DNA of 64,000 nucleotides from Dysidea avara (Eukaryota; Porifera; Demospongiae; Dictyoceratida; Dysideidae), in NCBI RefSeq assembly GCF_963678975.1, contig NC_089281.1, positions 23,664,765-23,728,764 on the forward strand. Direction: 5' to 3'. The translations under genes were made by a program, and so were the position numbers. Positions 39,840 through 52,051 of the stretch are shown here, one piece after another (the first letter of the stretch is position 1; the number at the start of each line of letters is the position of its first letter). A model generated the notes under the pieces. The model ran no database searches. It was not told the DNA's origin and was given only the letters and a program-made list of their open reading frames with translations.

Positions 39840-42770
39840 CCCTAGGGGTGCTGTTACTAATCCTAGGAACACAGTAAGAGTGAGAGTAAGAGCAAAATTA
39901 CAATAAAAAATGAAATGGTAACATACTGTACGTAATGGCTAGTATATAATTATTTCATGTGTGTTATGCCACCAACTACTTGTAGGTATACAAACCATGT
40001 GCATGTGCAAGTTAACTGTTCTAACTATACAACAGCATACAATGATTGTTAATGTTTACAGTTGTTTAGAGTTTCAGTCATCTTTATGTATATATTCATG
40101 CATATGTATTTCAGTATTGTATATTTCCTTCTGTATTTTATTAGGTGATATCGATTGTAACTGATTTACCATTTTACGGTTTTACCATTAATTGTCTACA
40201 TACACTGCTGCTAGCTGCTTGCATAACTTTTTGTGAGTTTGTTTTCCCCTATATTTTTAAGGTTGACTTTAACTGCTCACTGCATTGTTTTTGTATGTTT
40301 AATTATGATAATTGCATTGCATAACAAACAAAACAACATTTAACTTTGCGTGATTGTTATCTATGCAGAAATTTAAAGCTTTATTTTTTTCTCTCTGGCA
40401 TATCTATAGCAGCACTGGATAGATTGTACAATGCCTGAATATAATGGTTGTTACATAAAAAATTGGGACCAGAAAGAGGGAACAGAAATGGCCAATGGAA
40501 AAATACCCAATAAAGATCATAATGTCAGTATACATGCAGGTTAGGTTTTTGCTTCTTTGCATGCATCATTGTTGGATTTTTCTGTTGAAACACTCTAATA
40601 GCATAAATAGAACAGTCAACAATGTTTTGTTAATTACCCCACCAACATTGCAAACCTATGAATTGATGAACTATAGCTGGCATACATTAAGTACGCATAT
40701 TTTTATCTATTTTTATTTATTGCACAAGTGCTAAACATCTGTAAGACACTTGGTCCTACACAGCTTGTTTCAAGATGTTGTATTAACTATGTTTGAAAAA
40801 CTGGAGAAAGGAGCTGTTGAGAAAGAATTATTGGGCGGTCTTGAACCTGCAGCCATCTGGTTTACACTCAAATGTTTACAGGAGTCTGCCAGGCGGTTAG
40901 GATGTCTTTTCCTTAATAATTCCATGTATTTGTATCCATATAGGAACCTTTGAACTAGCAAAGTCATCAGCACTGAAGATTAACTACTCCTTGAAACCAA
41001 TAACATTTTAAAAGATTTGGCTAATTTACAATGATGAGGTTCACAATGTATTCTAGTAAACTGACAGAGCCTATGTATAGACTTTGGAAACTGCTTCCGG
41101 ATTAGAAGACATACAATGGGGTATGCATATCTGCATCAGTATACTTGTCAAGCTAAAAGGGCTGGAAGAGGAGTCCCCATGACTATTCGTATTGTCTTTA
41201 GTCTCCTCATTGGATCCAACTACGCATACTACAACTGACACATACCCCACACTGCTTAAAGTTTCTTACTTTACCAGAGTGGTATATCCCCAGTATATGA
41301 AACAGTTAATAATTTACTCTTTTAATAGCTTTTCAGTAAACCCGCATTCACTGATGTTTTTTAGTAAAACAATATGTTCCGTATACTAAAAGTTACTGAT
41401 ATTTTACTATCAGTATAACTGGGTACAACTACAGTAAAACAGCTTAACAAATTAGTAAACTAAGAACTTTTAAGCAGTGCCATCATATACCCTGAGGTTG
41501 CAGGTGCACCTACCCATATCTATATGCAACCATGTCAGTTACACTTTGCAAACTTCATTGGTTGTATCTTTTAAAATGTTTACGGTTTCTAAGGAGTAAT
41601 TGACTTTCAGTGATGACTATAGACCTAAACTATGCCAACTACATATGATAGTCCATCAATTCACAGGCTTTCAATAGTCCCACATGGTAAAACATTGCAT
41701 GTAGACTGTTCTATTACAGTGTTTTGACTGTTGGTGGAAGGATCCAAGAATGCATGCTGCATCCCGCTCATACTCCCACTGCATCATGATAACCCAATGG
41801 ACAGTGTTTTACTAATCACATGCATAATATAACATGTATAACTTGCAAGCTAGCTATGTATGTACTGTATAATCCATTTGTAGCTCATCTGGTCCAATAG
41901 CAACTGCTATACAAACCAATGCTTGGGTATAAGACCACCTAATGTTATAAACATTTAGATATCAACACAATCTAACTTTCAAATGCACTTGGGAGAAATT
42001 TGGGAGTTAGGACTTGTAGTAGTGCCTATGCATGGAGCCCTCAGTACTATTACATTCATGACAGGATGGGGATGTTGACTGAATAGCTGTACAGGTAGGC
42101 TCCTATACAGCTACCAGTATACACACCAATTTGAAAGCTATAAAATGTGGTGACTCTACCACACTGGATGTCCATAACCTATTTTTCTACAACCTTGCAA
42201 TTGGTCAAACTAACACTTCATGCGTGATGACCGATTAATTACTCCCAATCAACACAGTAAGTAACACTGGTAGACTCCCACCAGTGTACATGTACTAACA
42301 CTGATTATTAACACACTGTAGCTGGTGGCTCCACTAAACTAAGTTACTGTTATGAAATAAGCACATCATCACAATGACCATGCCACTGGTAGCACACTGC
42401 CATCAACTTGAAACAAGCAAGTATATATCTGAATAAACACAGGGTTGGATCCAGGGTTTGGCAAGTACACCAGGGTAGTAGGTATAAGGAGTTTGGGGCA
42501 CAGCTCTCCAGAATCTTTCATATGTGTTTTCTAAGTGGACTACATTGATCAAGGGACAACCAGTATAAGCAGTGTTTATTCTAGGATTTCTCCTTTGAGG
42601 GGGAATCAGGAATTTAATTAGGGGTGACTATAGGTGAAAGTAGCTAGGTACACTTATCCAAGTTCACAGTAAAATGGTTGAAGCAGTTGCCAAACTATTT
42701 AGTCATTTAAGGCTGTACATGTGTCATGAGTGTTAACTTTGATTCATTGTGATTCCAGATCCTATGGTTT
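39840..42770. other. Gene-poor intergenic stretch
   Basis: AT-rich DNA with only short ORFs and no recognisable domain. A 68-residue ORF at 40750-40953 (CLQESARRLGCLFLNNSMYL) has no motif I recognise. Scattered copies of the CTCTATTAGAG motif lie at about 40590 and 41708. I see no RNA gene. Confidence 0.5.
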
Positions 42771-42774
42771 AGTA

Positions 42775-43645
42775 TAGTGGTGTAGCCCCCAAAATTAGCC
42801 AAATCGTGCACTTTTTAACAAAAGCATGAAACTCTCCACATAAATAGTATTCCTCATGACATGTATTTGATAAAGTGCCATCGCAGATTTGACCTTTGGT
42901 GACTTTTATGGCCATTTTTGCCCAGAAATTTGATCATTTTTGTCTTTATCTCCCTGAGGCATTAATTGGTATACTAAAACATGATACCAAAGTAAAGGTC
43001 TTGTTGAAAGAAACAACTTGGTTTTTATTTGAAGTTAATAGGTAATTGCATTTTGAAGTTATGATTGTTTTTATCATCTCAGAAATTCTCTGAGTTTGCC
43101 TGTCCTTGGAGTGTAAATTACCCATGGGGAGGAAAATTGTCTCAAAATTCATGGGTACCGTAATTAGCTTTGTTTTTCGTTGTAATTTTCGTATGCAAAA
43201 TTTGTATGGAAATTTCTTGCACGAAAATTTTTGTACTAGATCAAACTACTCTAATAGAACAGTCATTCACGTAAATTATACAAAAATATTTTTACACGAG
43301 AATTTTTATCACGAAAATAAAGCGAATTACGGTAGTAATGATCATAACTTTGGAATAAAATCACCGATTAACTTCAAATAAAAACTAAGTTGTTTCGTTC
43401 AAAAAGATCTTTGTATTGGATCTTTGTATTGGTACCATGTTTTAGCGAGTTAATTAATGCTTCGGGGAGATAAAGACAAAACTGATCAAGTTTCTGGGCA
43501 AAAATGGCCATATAAGTCACCATAGAAATTTGTGATGGCACTATATCAAAAAAAATTATGTCATGGAGGGTACTACTTATGTGGAAAGTTTCATGCTTTT
43601 ATGAAAAAGTGCTCGATTTTTGCATTGTGCTGCTATACAAGTTGG
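42775..43645. mobile_element. Foldback element with ~260-bp arms
   Basis: The left arm (42775-43035) and right arm (43370-43645) are inverted. For example, TCTTTATCTCCCTGAGGCAT at 42942 pairs with ATGCTTCGGGGAGATAAAGA at about 43458; GGCCATTTTTGCCCAGAAA pairs with TTTCTGGGCAAAAATGGCC. Both arms have diverged by roughly a tenth. A different small MITE (43158-43335) sits in the loop. Confidence 0.75.
43158..43335. mobile_element. Small MITE with CCGTAATTAGCTTT ends (family F5), copy 1
   Basis: Ends ACCGTAATTAGCTTTGTTTT and AAAATAAAGCGAATTACGGT are inverted; sub-terminal TTTTCGTG / CACGAAAA words repeat. The loop holds ACTACTCTAATAGAACAGTC, the dispersed motif seen elsewhere. A second copy of the family is at 55818-55995. 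Confidence 0.7.
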
Positions 43646-43941
43646 TAGAGCTCAATGCATGAACTTAAAAGTTTTCCAGTTTCAATTACGTACATTTTTC
43701 TAACATGTACTTGTTGTTGTGCAATTGTGAGAGGGTGTTACCTAGCTACCCAAACCTTTTCCGCCGAATTGCAGTATTTTAGCATCTGTTTTTTTTCTTC
43801 ACTTTCCTGGGGGAGGGTGTGCCCCAAGACCCTCTAGTTCCAGTATGCTTCTGCTGGGAGGTGTGCTTTGCACACCAGATTAGTACCTTGAGTTAGCCCC
43901 CTCCCATCCTTTGTAAATCCTAAATTCATCCCTGTAATATA

Positions 43942-44272
43942 TATCTAATCCAAAACAGCCAAGCTGTAAAAAAACAGTGCGGCCCTCAAAAAGGCTATGG
44001 TGAAAAAAGATGTGAAATCCAAGGTGGCGGCCAAGAAATGGCTGTGATGGTAGGTTAATGGTAAAAATTTTAATAACGACAATTCAAGTGAATTTTTGTG
44101 CCACTTGGTCTTGGCAAAAAAATTCACCTAAATTGCCGTTATTAAAATTTTTACCATTAAACTACCATCACAGCCATTTCTTGGCCGCCACCTTGGATTT
44201 CACATCTTTTTTCACCATAGCCTTTTTGAGGGCCGCACTGTTTTTTTACAGCTTGGCTGTTTTGGATTAGAT
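43942..44272. mobile_element. Near-perfect palindrome MITE (ATCTAATCCAAAACAGCC ends)
   Basis: The left arm starts ATCTAATCCAAAACAGCCAA and the right arm ends with its exact complement. The ~150-bp arms are almost identical (TGTGAAATCCAAGGTGGCGG pairs with CCGCCACCTTGGATTTCACA) around a loop near 44095-44115. A recent foldback element; no gene inside. Confidence 0.85.
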
Positions 44273-44451
44273 TTCATTTCTTTTTGTATTTGTATACCCC
44301 AAAGCCAGCCTATGGCCAGCTTTGGGACTTTTTTAACCTGTCTTTTTTTCTTTACTACAGGAAGAAGAAAATGTGAAGCAGATGTACTTTAAATATTTCT
44401 GATTTTATCAGTAAATGTACAAATTATATATATAATACATATATTTATCAT

Positions 44452-47400
44452 AGAACTCTCCATGGTGGTTTCTTTGTAACTGAACACTCTACAAGGTGAC
44501 TTCTTCTTGCTGCTCTCTCTGCAGGGTGAATGTTTGTAGCTGAACAATCAACAAGGTAACTTCTTTTAGCTGATCTCTCTACAGGGTGATTTGTTTGTAG
44601 CTGAATTCTGTGCAGGAGATTTGTTTGTAGCTGAGTTCTTTACAGAATGGTTTCTTTGTATCTGAACTCTCTCAAGGTAACTTATTATAACTGATCTTTC
44701 TACAGGGCAATTTGTTTGTGGCTGAATTTTCTACAGGGTGATTTCTTTGCAGCTGAACTCTCTACATGGTGGTTTCTTTGTAACTGAACTCTCTACAAGG
44801 TAATTTCTTCTAGCTGATCTCTCTACAGGGAGATTTGTTTGTAGCTGAACTCTCTACAGGTGATTTGTTTGCAGCTGAACTCTCTACATGATGGTTTCTT
44901 TATAGCTGAACTCTCCGCAAGGTAACTTCTTCTAGCTGAACTTTCTAAAGGGTGATTTGTTTGTAGCTGAACTCTCTACAAGGAAACTTATTCTGGCTAA
45001 TCTCTCTACAGGGAGATTTATTTGTAGCTGAACTTTCTACATGATGGTTTCTTTGTAACTGAACTCTCTACAAGGTAATTTCTTCTAGCTGATCTCTCTA
45101 CAAGGAGATTTGTTTGTAGCTGAACTCTCTACAGGTGATTTGTTTGCAGCTGAACTCTCTACATGATGGTTTCTTTGTAGCTGAACTCTCCACAAGGTAA
45201 CGTCTTCTAGCTGAACTTTCTAAAGGGTGATTTGTTTGTAGCTGAACTCTCTACAAGGTGACTTCTTCTAGCTGATCTTTCTACAGGGAGATTTGTTTGT
45301 AGCTGAACTTTCTACATGATAGTTTCTTTGTAACTGAACTCTCTACAAGGTAATTTCTTCTAGCTGATCTCTCTACAAGGAGATTTGTTTGTAGCTGAAC
45401 TCTCTACAGGTGATTTGTTTGCAGCTGAACTCTCTACATGATGGTTTCTTTGTATCTGAACTCTCCACAAGGTAACTTCTTCTAGCTGATCTTTCTACAG
45501 GGTGATTTGTTTGAGCTGAACTCTATACAAGGAAACTTCTTCTAGCTGATCTCTCTACAGGGAGATTTATTTGTAGCTGAACTCTCTACAGGTGATTTCT
45601 TTGCAGCTGAACTCTCTACATGATGGTTCTTTGTAGCTGAACTCTCTACAAGGTGACTTCTTCTAGCTGATCTTTCTACAGGGTGATTTGTTTGTAGCTG
45701 ATCTCTCTACAGGGAGATTTGTTAGCAGCTGAACTCTCTACATGATGGTTTCTTTGTAACTGAACTCTCTACAAGGTAATTTCTTCTAGCTGATCTCTCT
45801 ACAGGGAGATTTGTTTGTAGCTGAACTCTCTACAGGTAATTTGTTTGCAGCTGAACTCTCTACATGATGGTTTCTTTATAGCTGAACTCTCCACAAGGTA
45901 ACTTTTTCTAGCTGATCTTTCTAAAGGGTGATTTGTTTGTAGCTAAACTCTCTACAAGGAAACTTATTCTGGCTGATCTCTCTACAGGGAGATTTGTTTG
46001 TAGCTGAACTCTCTACAAGGAAATTTCTTCTAGCTGATCTCTCTACAGGGAGATTTGTTTGTAGCTGAACTCTCTACATGTGGTTTCTTTGCAGCTGAAC
46101 TCTCTACATGATGCTTTCTTTGTAGCTGAACTCTCTACAAGGTGACTTCTTCCAGCTGATCTTTCTACAGGGAGATTTGTTTGTAGCTGAACTCTCTACA
46201 TGATGGTTTCTTTGTAACTGAACTCTCTACAAGGTAATTTCTTCTAGATGATCTCTCTACAGGGAGATTTGTTTGTAGCTGAACTCTCTACAGGTGATTT
46301 GTTTGCAGCTGAACTCTCTACATGATGGTTTCTTTGTAGCTGAACTCTCCACAAGGTAACTTCTTCTAGCTGATCTTTCTACAGGGTGATTTGTTTGTAG
46401 CTGATCTCTCTACAGGGAGATTTGTTAGCAGCTGAACTCTCTACATGATGGTTTCTTTGTAACTGAACTCTCTACAAGGTAATTTCTTCTAGCTGATCTC
46501 TCTACAGGGAGATTTGTTTGTAGCTGAACTCTCTACAGGTAATTTGTTTGCAGCTGAACTCTCTACATGATGGTTTCTTTATAGCTGAACTCTCCACAAG
46601 GTAACTTCTTCTAGCTGATCTTTCTAAAGGGTGATTTGTTTGTAGCTAAACTCTCTACAAGGAAACTTATTCTGGCTGATCTCTCTACAGGGAGATTTGT
46701 TTGTAGCTGAACTCTCTACAGGTGATTTGTTTGCAGCTGAACTCTCTACATGATCGTTTCTTTGTAACTGAACTCTCTACAAGGTGACTTCTTCTAGCTG
46801 ATCTTTCTACAGGGAGATTTGTTTGTAGCTGAACTCTCTACAAGGAAATTTCTTCTAGCTGATCTCTCTACAGGGAGATTTGTTTGTAGCTGAACTCTCT
46901 ACATGTGGTTTCTTTGCAGCTGAACTCTCTACATGATGCTTTCTTTGTAGCTGAACTCTCTACAAGGTGACTTCTTCCAGCTGATCTTTCTACAGGGAGA
47001 TTTGTTTGTAGCTGAACTCTCTACATGATGGTTTCTTTGTAACTGAACTCTCTACAAGGTAATTTCTTCTAGATGATCTCTCTACAGGGAGATTTGTTTG
47101 TAGCTGAACTCTCTACAGGTGATTTGTTTGCAGCTGAACTCTCTACATGATGGTTTCTTTGTAGCTGAACTCTCCACAAGGTAACTTCTTCTAGCTGATC
47201 TCTCTACAGGGAGATTTGTTTGTAGCTGAACTCTCTACAGGTGTTTTGTTTGCAGCTGAACTCTCTACATGATGGTTTCTTTGTAGCTGAACTCTCCACA
47301 AGGAAACTTCTTCTAGCTGATCTCTCTATAGGGTGATTTGTTTGTAGCTGATCTCTCTACATGATGGTTTCTTTGTAACTGAACTCTCTACAAGGTAATT

Positions 47401-48075
47401 TCTTCTAGCTGATCTCTCTACAGGGAGATTTGTTTGTAGCTGAACTCTCTACAGGTGATTTGTTTGCAGCTGAACTCTCTACATGATGGTTTCTTTGTAG
47501 CTGAACTCTCTACAAGGTAACTGATGTCTCTACAAGGTCACTAGTTTGTAGCTGAACTCTCTACGTGGTGGTTTCTTTGTAACTGAACTCTCTACAAGGT
47601 GACTTCTTCTAGCTGATCTTTCAAGAGGGTGATTTGTTTGTAGCTGAACTCTCTACAAGGAAACTTCTTCTAGCTGATCTCTCTACAGGGAGATTTGTTT
47701 GTAGCTGAACTCTCTACAGGTGATTTCTTTGCAGCTGAACTCTCTGCATGATGGTTTCTTTGTAGCTGAACTCTCCACAAGGTGACTTCTTCTAGCTGAT
47801 CTTTCTACAGGGTGATTTGTTTGTAGCTGATCTCTTTACAGGGAGATTTGTTTGCAGCTGAACTCTCTACATGATGGTTTCTTTGTAACTGAACTAGGTG
47901 ACTCCTTCTAGCTGATCTTTCTACAGGGTGATTTGTTTGTAGATGAACTCTCTACAAGATAATTTCTTCTAGCTGATCTCTCTACAGGGAGATTTGTTTG
48001 TAATTGAACTCTCTACAGGTGATTTTTTCGTAGCTGATTTCTCTACATGATGGTTTCTTTGTAGCTGAACTATCT
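44452..48075. repeat. Minisatellite array, 30-31 bp unit, left block
   Basis: Tandem units of about 30-31 bp of the type AGCTGAACTCTCTACAAGGT + AACTTCTTCT, alternating with AGCTGATCTCTCTACAGGGA + GATTTGTTTGT and AGCTGAACTCTCTACATGAT + GGTTTCTTTGT. Units come in a recurring order, so there are longer periods. One segment (ACATGTGGTTTCTTTGCAGC at 46076) recurs 815 bp later at 46891 with the same neighbours. No long ORF crosses it. Confidence 0.9.
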
Positions 48076-48077
48076 AC

Positions 48078-48410
48078 AAGGAATCATTTTGTTAACAATT
48101 TTGACAGTAATAACCTATGTACTTTTTATTTCCGTTGCCCCTGTTCCAAATGTTTAAACATTCCAGCTCCTACAAACTATTTTATTCTTTAACTTGTACT
48201 CTTTATAGCTACCCCTTGTAATTATTATTTGTAGTTATATAGCTTATTGTAATTTGTAAGTAATTAATTATGGCTACCAGTGCAAGACACTGGTAGACCT
48301 TCAGTTCTGTAATTTAATTGTTATAAGCTCTTAAATATTGTTTAATTTTGTTTATTGATCTGTACAGTTCTGTAAAGTATTAATAATAATAATAATAAAA
48401 AATAATAACA
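48078..48410 (+). mobile_element. LINE 3' end inserted in the minisatellite
   Basis: About 330 bp unrelated to the satellite. It includes the hairpin CTACCAGTG-CAAGA-CACTGGTAG at about 48275-48297. It ends in a TAATAATAATAATAATAA tract plus an A-rich run at about 48380-48408, after which satellite resumes with AAGGTAGCTTCTTC. A 5'-truncated piece with a simple-repeat tail and a 3' stem-loop is the signature of a non-LTR retrotransposon. The family was not determined. Confidence 0.6.
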
Positions 48411-48665
48411 AGGTAGCTTCTTCTATTGATCTCTCTACAGGGCGATTTGTTTGTAGTTGAACTCTCTACATGGTAGTTTCTTTGCAGCTGAACTCTACAA
48501 GGTGATTTCTTCTAGTTGAACTATCTCTTTCCATAGTTGCATGAACTCCCTACAAGGTAACTTCTTCTAGCTGATCTCTGTACAGGGTGAATTGTTTGTA
48601 GCTGATCACTCTACAGGGTGAATTGTTTGTAGCTGATCTCTATACAGGTTACCTGTTTCTAGCTG
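48411..48665. repeat. Minisatellite, middle block
   Basis: Continuation of the 30-31 bp array with diverged units (GTAGTTGAACTCTCTACATG, AGCTGATCTCTGTACAGGGT). It includes TATCTCTTTCCATAGTTGCA, matched by TATCCCTTTCCATAGTTCCA at about 51937 in the right block. Confidence 0.8.
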
Positions 48666-49041
48666 ATCTCTTGAATTCTCTTCAGGGTGACTGCTCTATT
48701 AGGATGACTGCTCTATTAGAGTATCTCGATCTCGCACTTGCTGCACCAAGTTGGATTTCGTGTTATAACTCCGTGGCTTTAAGTCTGATTCTTCTACACC
48801 ATTGAAGAGCCTTTCTAAGATGATTGCTCCATCTATACAGCGATTTTCAAAGCATTACCCCAAGCGGTTTATCTGGTAGGCGTGGCAAGTAATAGTTTTT
48901 TATTACCTAATCTCGATTGCGTAATTGTTACACACTGTTGGTTTTTTCGTTGTATCTTCCTGGTTTTTAGCTCGATTTCTTTCAAACCACAAAAGGTTTG
49001 AGGTTCAATAGTTAACCTATTCACCCACCGATTTTCAGCTT
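48666..49041. repeat. Conserved non-satellite block, copy 1
   Basis: About 375 bp that is nearly identical to 52052-52410: TTGAATTCTCTTCAGGGTGA, the CTCTATTAGAG motif (extra partial copy here), TTGCTGCACCAAGTTGGATT, CAAGCGGTTTATCTGGTAGG, ACAAAAGGTTTGAGGTTCAA. Satellite units lie on both sides. It may be the original flank or tail of the satellite-bearing element. Confidence 0.75.
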
Positions 49042-52000
49042 CTTAGCTGATCTCTCTAAAAGGTAACTTCTTCTAACTGATCTTTCTACAGGGCAATTTG
49101 TTTGTGGCAGAATTTTATACAGGGTGATTTCTTTGCAGCTGAACTCTCTACATAGTGGTTTCTTTGTAGCTGAACTCTCTACAAGGTAACTTCTTCTAGC
49201 TGATCTCTCTACAGGGTGATTTGTTTGTAGCTGAACGATCTACAAGGTAACTTCTTCTAGCTGATCTCTCTACAGGGTGGTTTCTTTGTAGCTGAACTCT
49301 CTACAAGGTAACTTCTTCTAGCTGATCTCTCTACAGGGTGATTTGTTTGTAGCTGAACGATCTACAAGGTAACTTCTTCTAGCTGATCTCTCTACAGGGT
49401 GGTTTCTTTGTAGCTGAACTCTCTAAAAGGTAACTTCTTATAACTGATCTTTCTACAGGGCAATTTGTTTGTGGCTGCATTTTCTACAGGGTGATTTCTT
49501 TGCAGCTGAACTCTCTACATGGTGGTTTCTTTGTAGTTGAACTCTCTACAAGGTAATTTCTTCTAGCTGATCTCTCTACAGGGAGATCTGTTTGTAGCTG
49601 AACTATCTACAAGGTAACTTCTTCTAGCTGATCTCTCTACAGGGTGATTTGTTTGTAGCTAAATTCTGTACAGGTGATTTGTTTGCAGCTGAGCTCTTTA
49701 CAGAATGGTTTCTTTGTAGCTGAACTTTCTAAAAGGTAACTTCTTATAACTGATCTTTCTACAGGGCAATTTGCTTGTGGCAGAATTTTATACAGGGTGA
49801 TTTCTTTGCAGCTGAACTCTCTACATGGTGGTTTCTTTGTAGCTGAACTCTCTACAAAGTAATTTCTTCTAGCTGATCTCTCTACAGGGTGATTTGTTTG
49901 TAGCTGAATTCTGTACAGGTGATTTGTTTGCAGCTGAGCTCTTTACAGAATGGTTTCTTTGTAGCTGAACTCTCTAAAAGGTAACTTCTTCTAACTGATC
50001 TTTCTACAGGGCAATTTGTTCGTGGCAGAATTTTATACAGGGTGATTTCTTTGCAGCTGAACTCTCTACATGGTGGTTCTTTATAGCTGAACTCTCTACA
50101 AGGTAACTTCTTCTAGCTGATCTCTCTACAGGGTGATTTGTTTGTAGCTGAACGATCTACAAGGTAACTTCTTCTAGCTGATCTCTCTACAGGGTGATTT
50201 GTTTGTAGCTAAATTCTGTACAGGTGATTTGTTTGCAGCTGAGCTCTTTACAGAATGGTTTCTTTGTAGCTGAACTCTCTAAAAGGTAACTTCTTCTAAC
50301 TGATCTTTCTACAGGGCAATTTGTTCGTGGCAGAATTTTATACAGGGTGATTTCTTTGCAGCTGAACTCTCTACATGGTGGTTCTTTATAGCTGAACTCT
50401 CTACAAGGTAACTTCTTCTAACTGATCTCTCTACATGGTGATTTGTTTGTAGCTGAACGATCTACAAGGTAACTTCTTCTAGCTGATCTCTCTACAGGGT
50501 GATTTGTTTGTAGCTAAATTCTGTACAGGTGATTTGTTTGCAGCTGAGCTCTTTACAGAATGGTTTCTTTGTAGCTGAACTCTCTAAAAGGTAACTTCTT
50601 CTAACTGATCTTTCTACAGGGCAATTTGTTTGTGGCAGAATTTTATACAGGGTGATTTCTTTGCAGCTGAACTCTCTACATGGTGGTTTCTTTATAGCTG
50701 AACTCTCTACAAGGTAACTTCTTCTAGCTGATCTCTCTACAGGGTGATTTGTTTGTAGCTGAACGATCTACAAGGTAACTTCTTCTAGCTGATCTCTCTA
50801 CAGGGTGATTTGTTTGAAGCTGAATTCTGTACAGGTGATTTGTTTGCAGCTGAGCTCTAAACAGAATGGTTTCTTTGCAGCTGAACTCTCTACAAGGTAA
50901 CTTCTTCTAGCTGATGTCTCTACAAGGTGACTAGTTTGTAGCTGAACTCTCTACATGGTGGCTTCTTTGTAACTGAACTTTCTACAAGGTGACTTCTTCT
51001 AGCTGATCTTTCTACAGGGTGATTTGTTTGTAGCTGAACTCTCTACAAGGTAACTTCTTCTAGCTGATCTCTCTACAGGGAGATTTCTTTGTAGCTGAAC
51101 TCTCTACAAGTAAACTTCTTCTAGCTGATCTCTCTACAGGGTAACTATCTACAAGATAACTTCTTCTAGCTGATTTCTCTACATGGTGATTTGTTTGTAG
51201 CTGAATTCTGTATAGGTGATTTGTTTGCAGCTGAGCTCTTTAAATAATGGTTTCTTTGTAGCTGAACTCTCTCAAGGTAACTTCTTCTAGCTGATGTCTT
51301 TACAGGGTTACTAGTTTGTAGCTGAATTCTCTACATGGTGGTTTCTTTGTAACTGATCTCTCTACAAGGTAACTTTTTCTAGCTCATCTTTCTACAGGGT
51401 GATTTATTTGTATCTGAATTCTGTACAGGTGATTTGTTTGCAGCTGAGCTCTAAACAGAATGGTTTCTTTGTAGCTGAACTCTCTACAAGGTAACTTCTT
51501 CTAGCTGATGTCTCTACAAAGTCACTAGTTTGTAGCTGAGCTCTCTACATGGTGGTTTCTTTGTAACTGAACTCTCTACAAGGTGACCTCTTCTAGCTGA
51601 TCTTTCTACAGGGTGATTTGTTTGAAGCTGAACTCTCTACAAGGTAACTTCTTCTAGCTGATCTCTCTACAGGGAGATTTGTTTGTAGCTGAACTCTCTA
51701 CATGATGGTTTCTTTGTAGCTGAACTCTCTACAAGGTAACTTCTTCTAGCTAATCTCTCTACAGGGAGATTTGTTTGTAGCTGAACTCTCTACATGATGG
51801 TTTCTTTGTAGCTGAACTCTCTGCAAGGTAACTTCTTCTATTGATCTCTCCACAGGGCGATTTGTTTGTAGCTGAACTCTCTACATGGTGGTTTCTTTGT
51901 AGCTGAACTCTACAAGGTGATTTTTTCTAGCTGAACTATCCCTTTCCATAGTTCCATGAACTCCCTACAAGGTAACTTCTTCTAGCTGATCTCTCTACAG

Positions 52001-52050
52001 GGTGACTTGTGTGTAGCTGATCTCTATACAGGTTTCTTGTTTCTAGCTGA
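49042..52050. repeat. Minisatellite array, right block with 305-bp higher-order repeat
   Basis: Same 30-31 bp units, now in a ten-unit order with a 305-bp period. The marker GTGGCAGAATTTTATACAGG begins at about 50022, 50327 and 50632 (two intervals of 305 bp), and earlier at 49104 and 49777. Other markers in step are AGCTGAACGATCTACAAGGT and AGCTAAATTCTGTACAGGTG. Copies within the period are nearly identical, pointing to recent amplification. Confidence 0.9.
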
Positions 52051-52051
52051 T

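Noticed and set aside
40750..40953. 68-residue ORF in the gene-poor stretch
   Set aside because: No motif recognised, no splice or neighbour support; an overlapping ORF exists on the other strand.
44452..52050. CRISPR-like array
   Set aside because: Units are contiguous without unique spacers, and the context is eukaryotic; it is a minisatellite.
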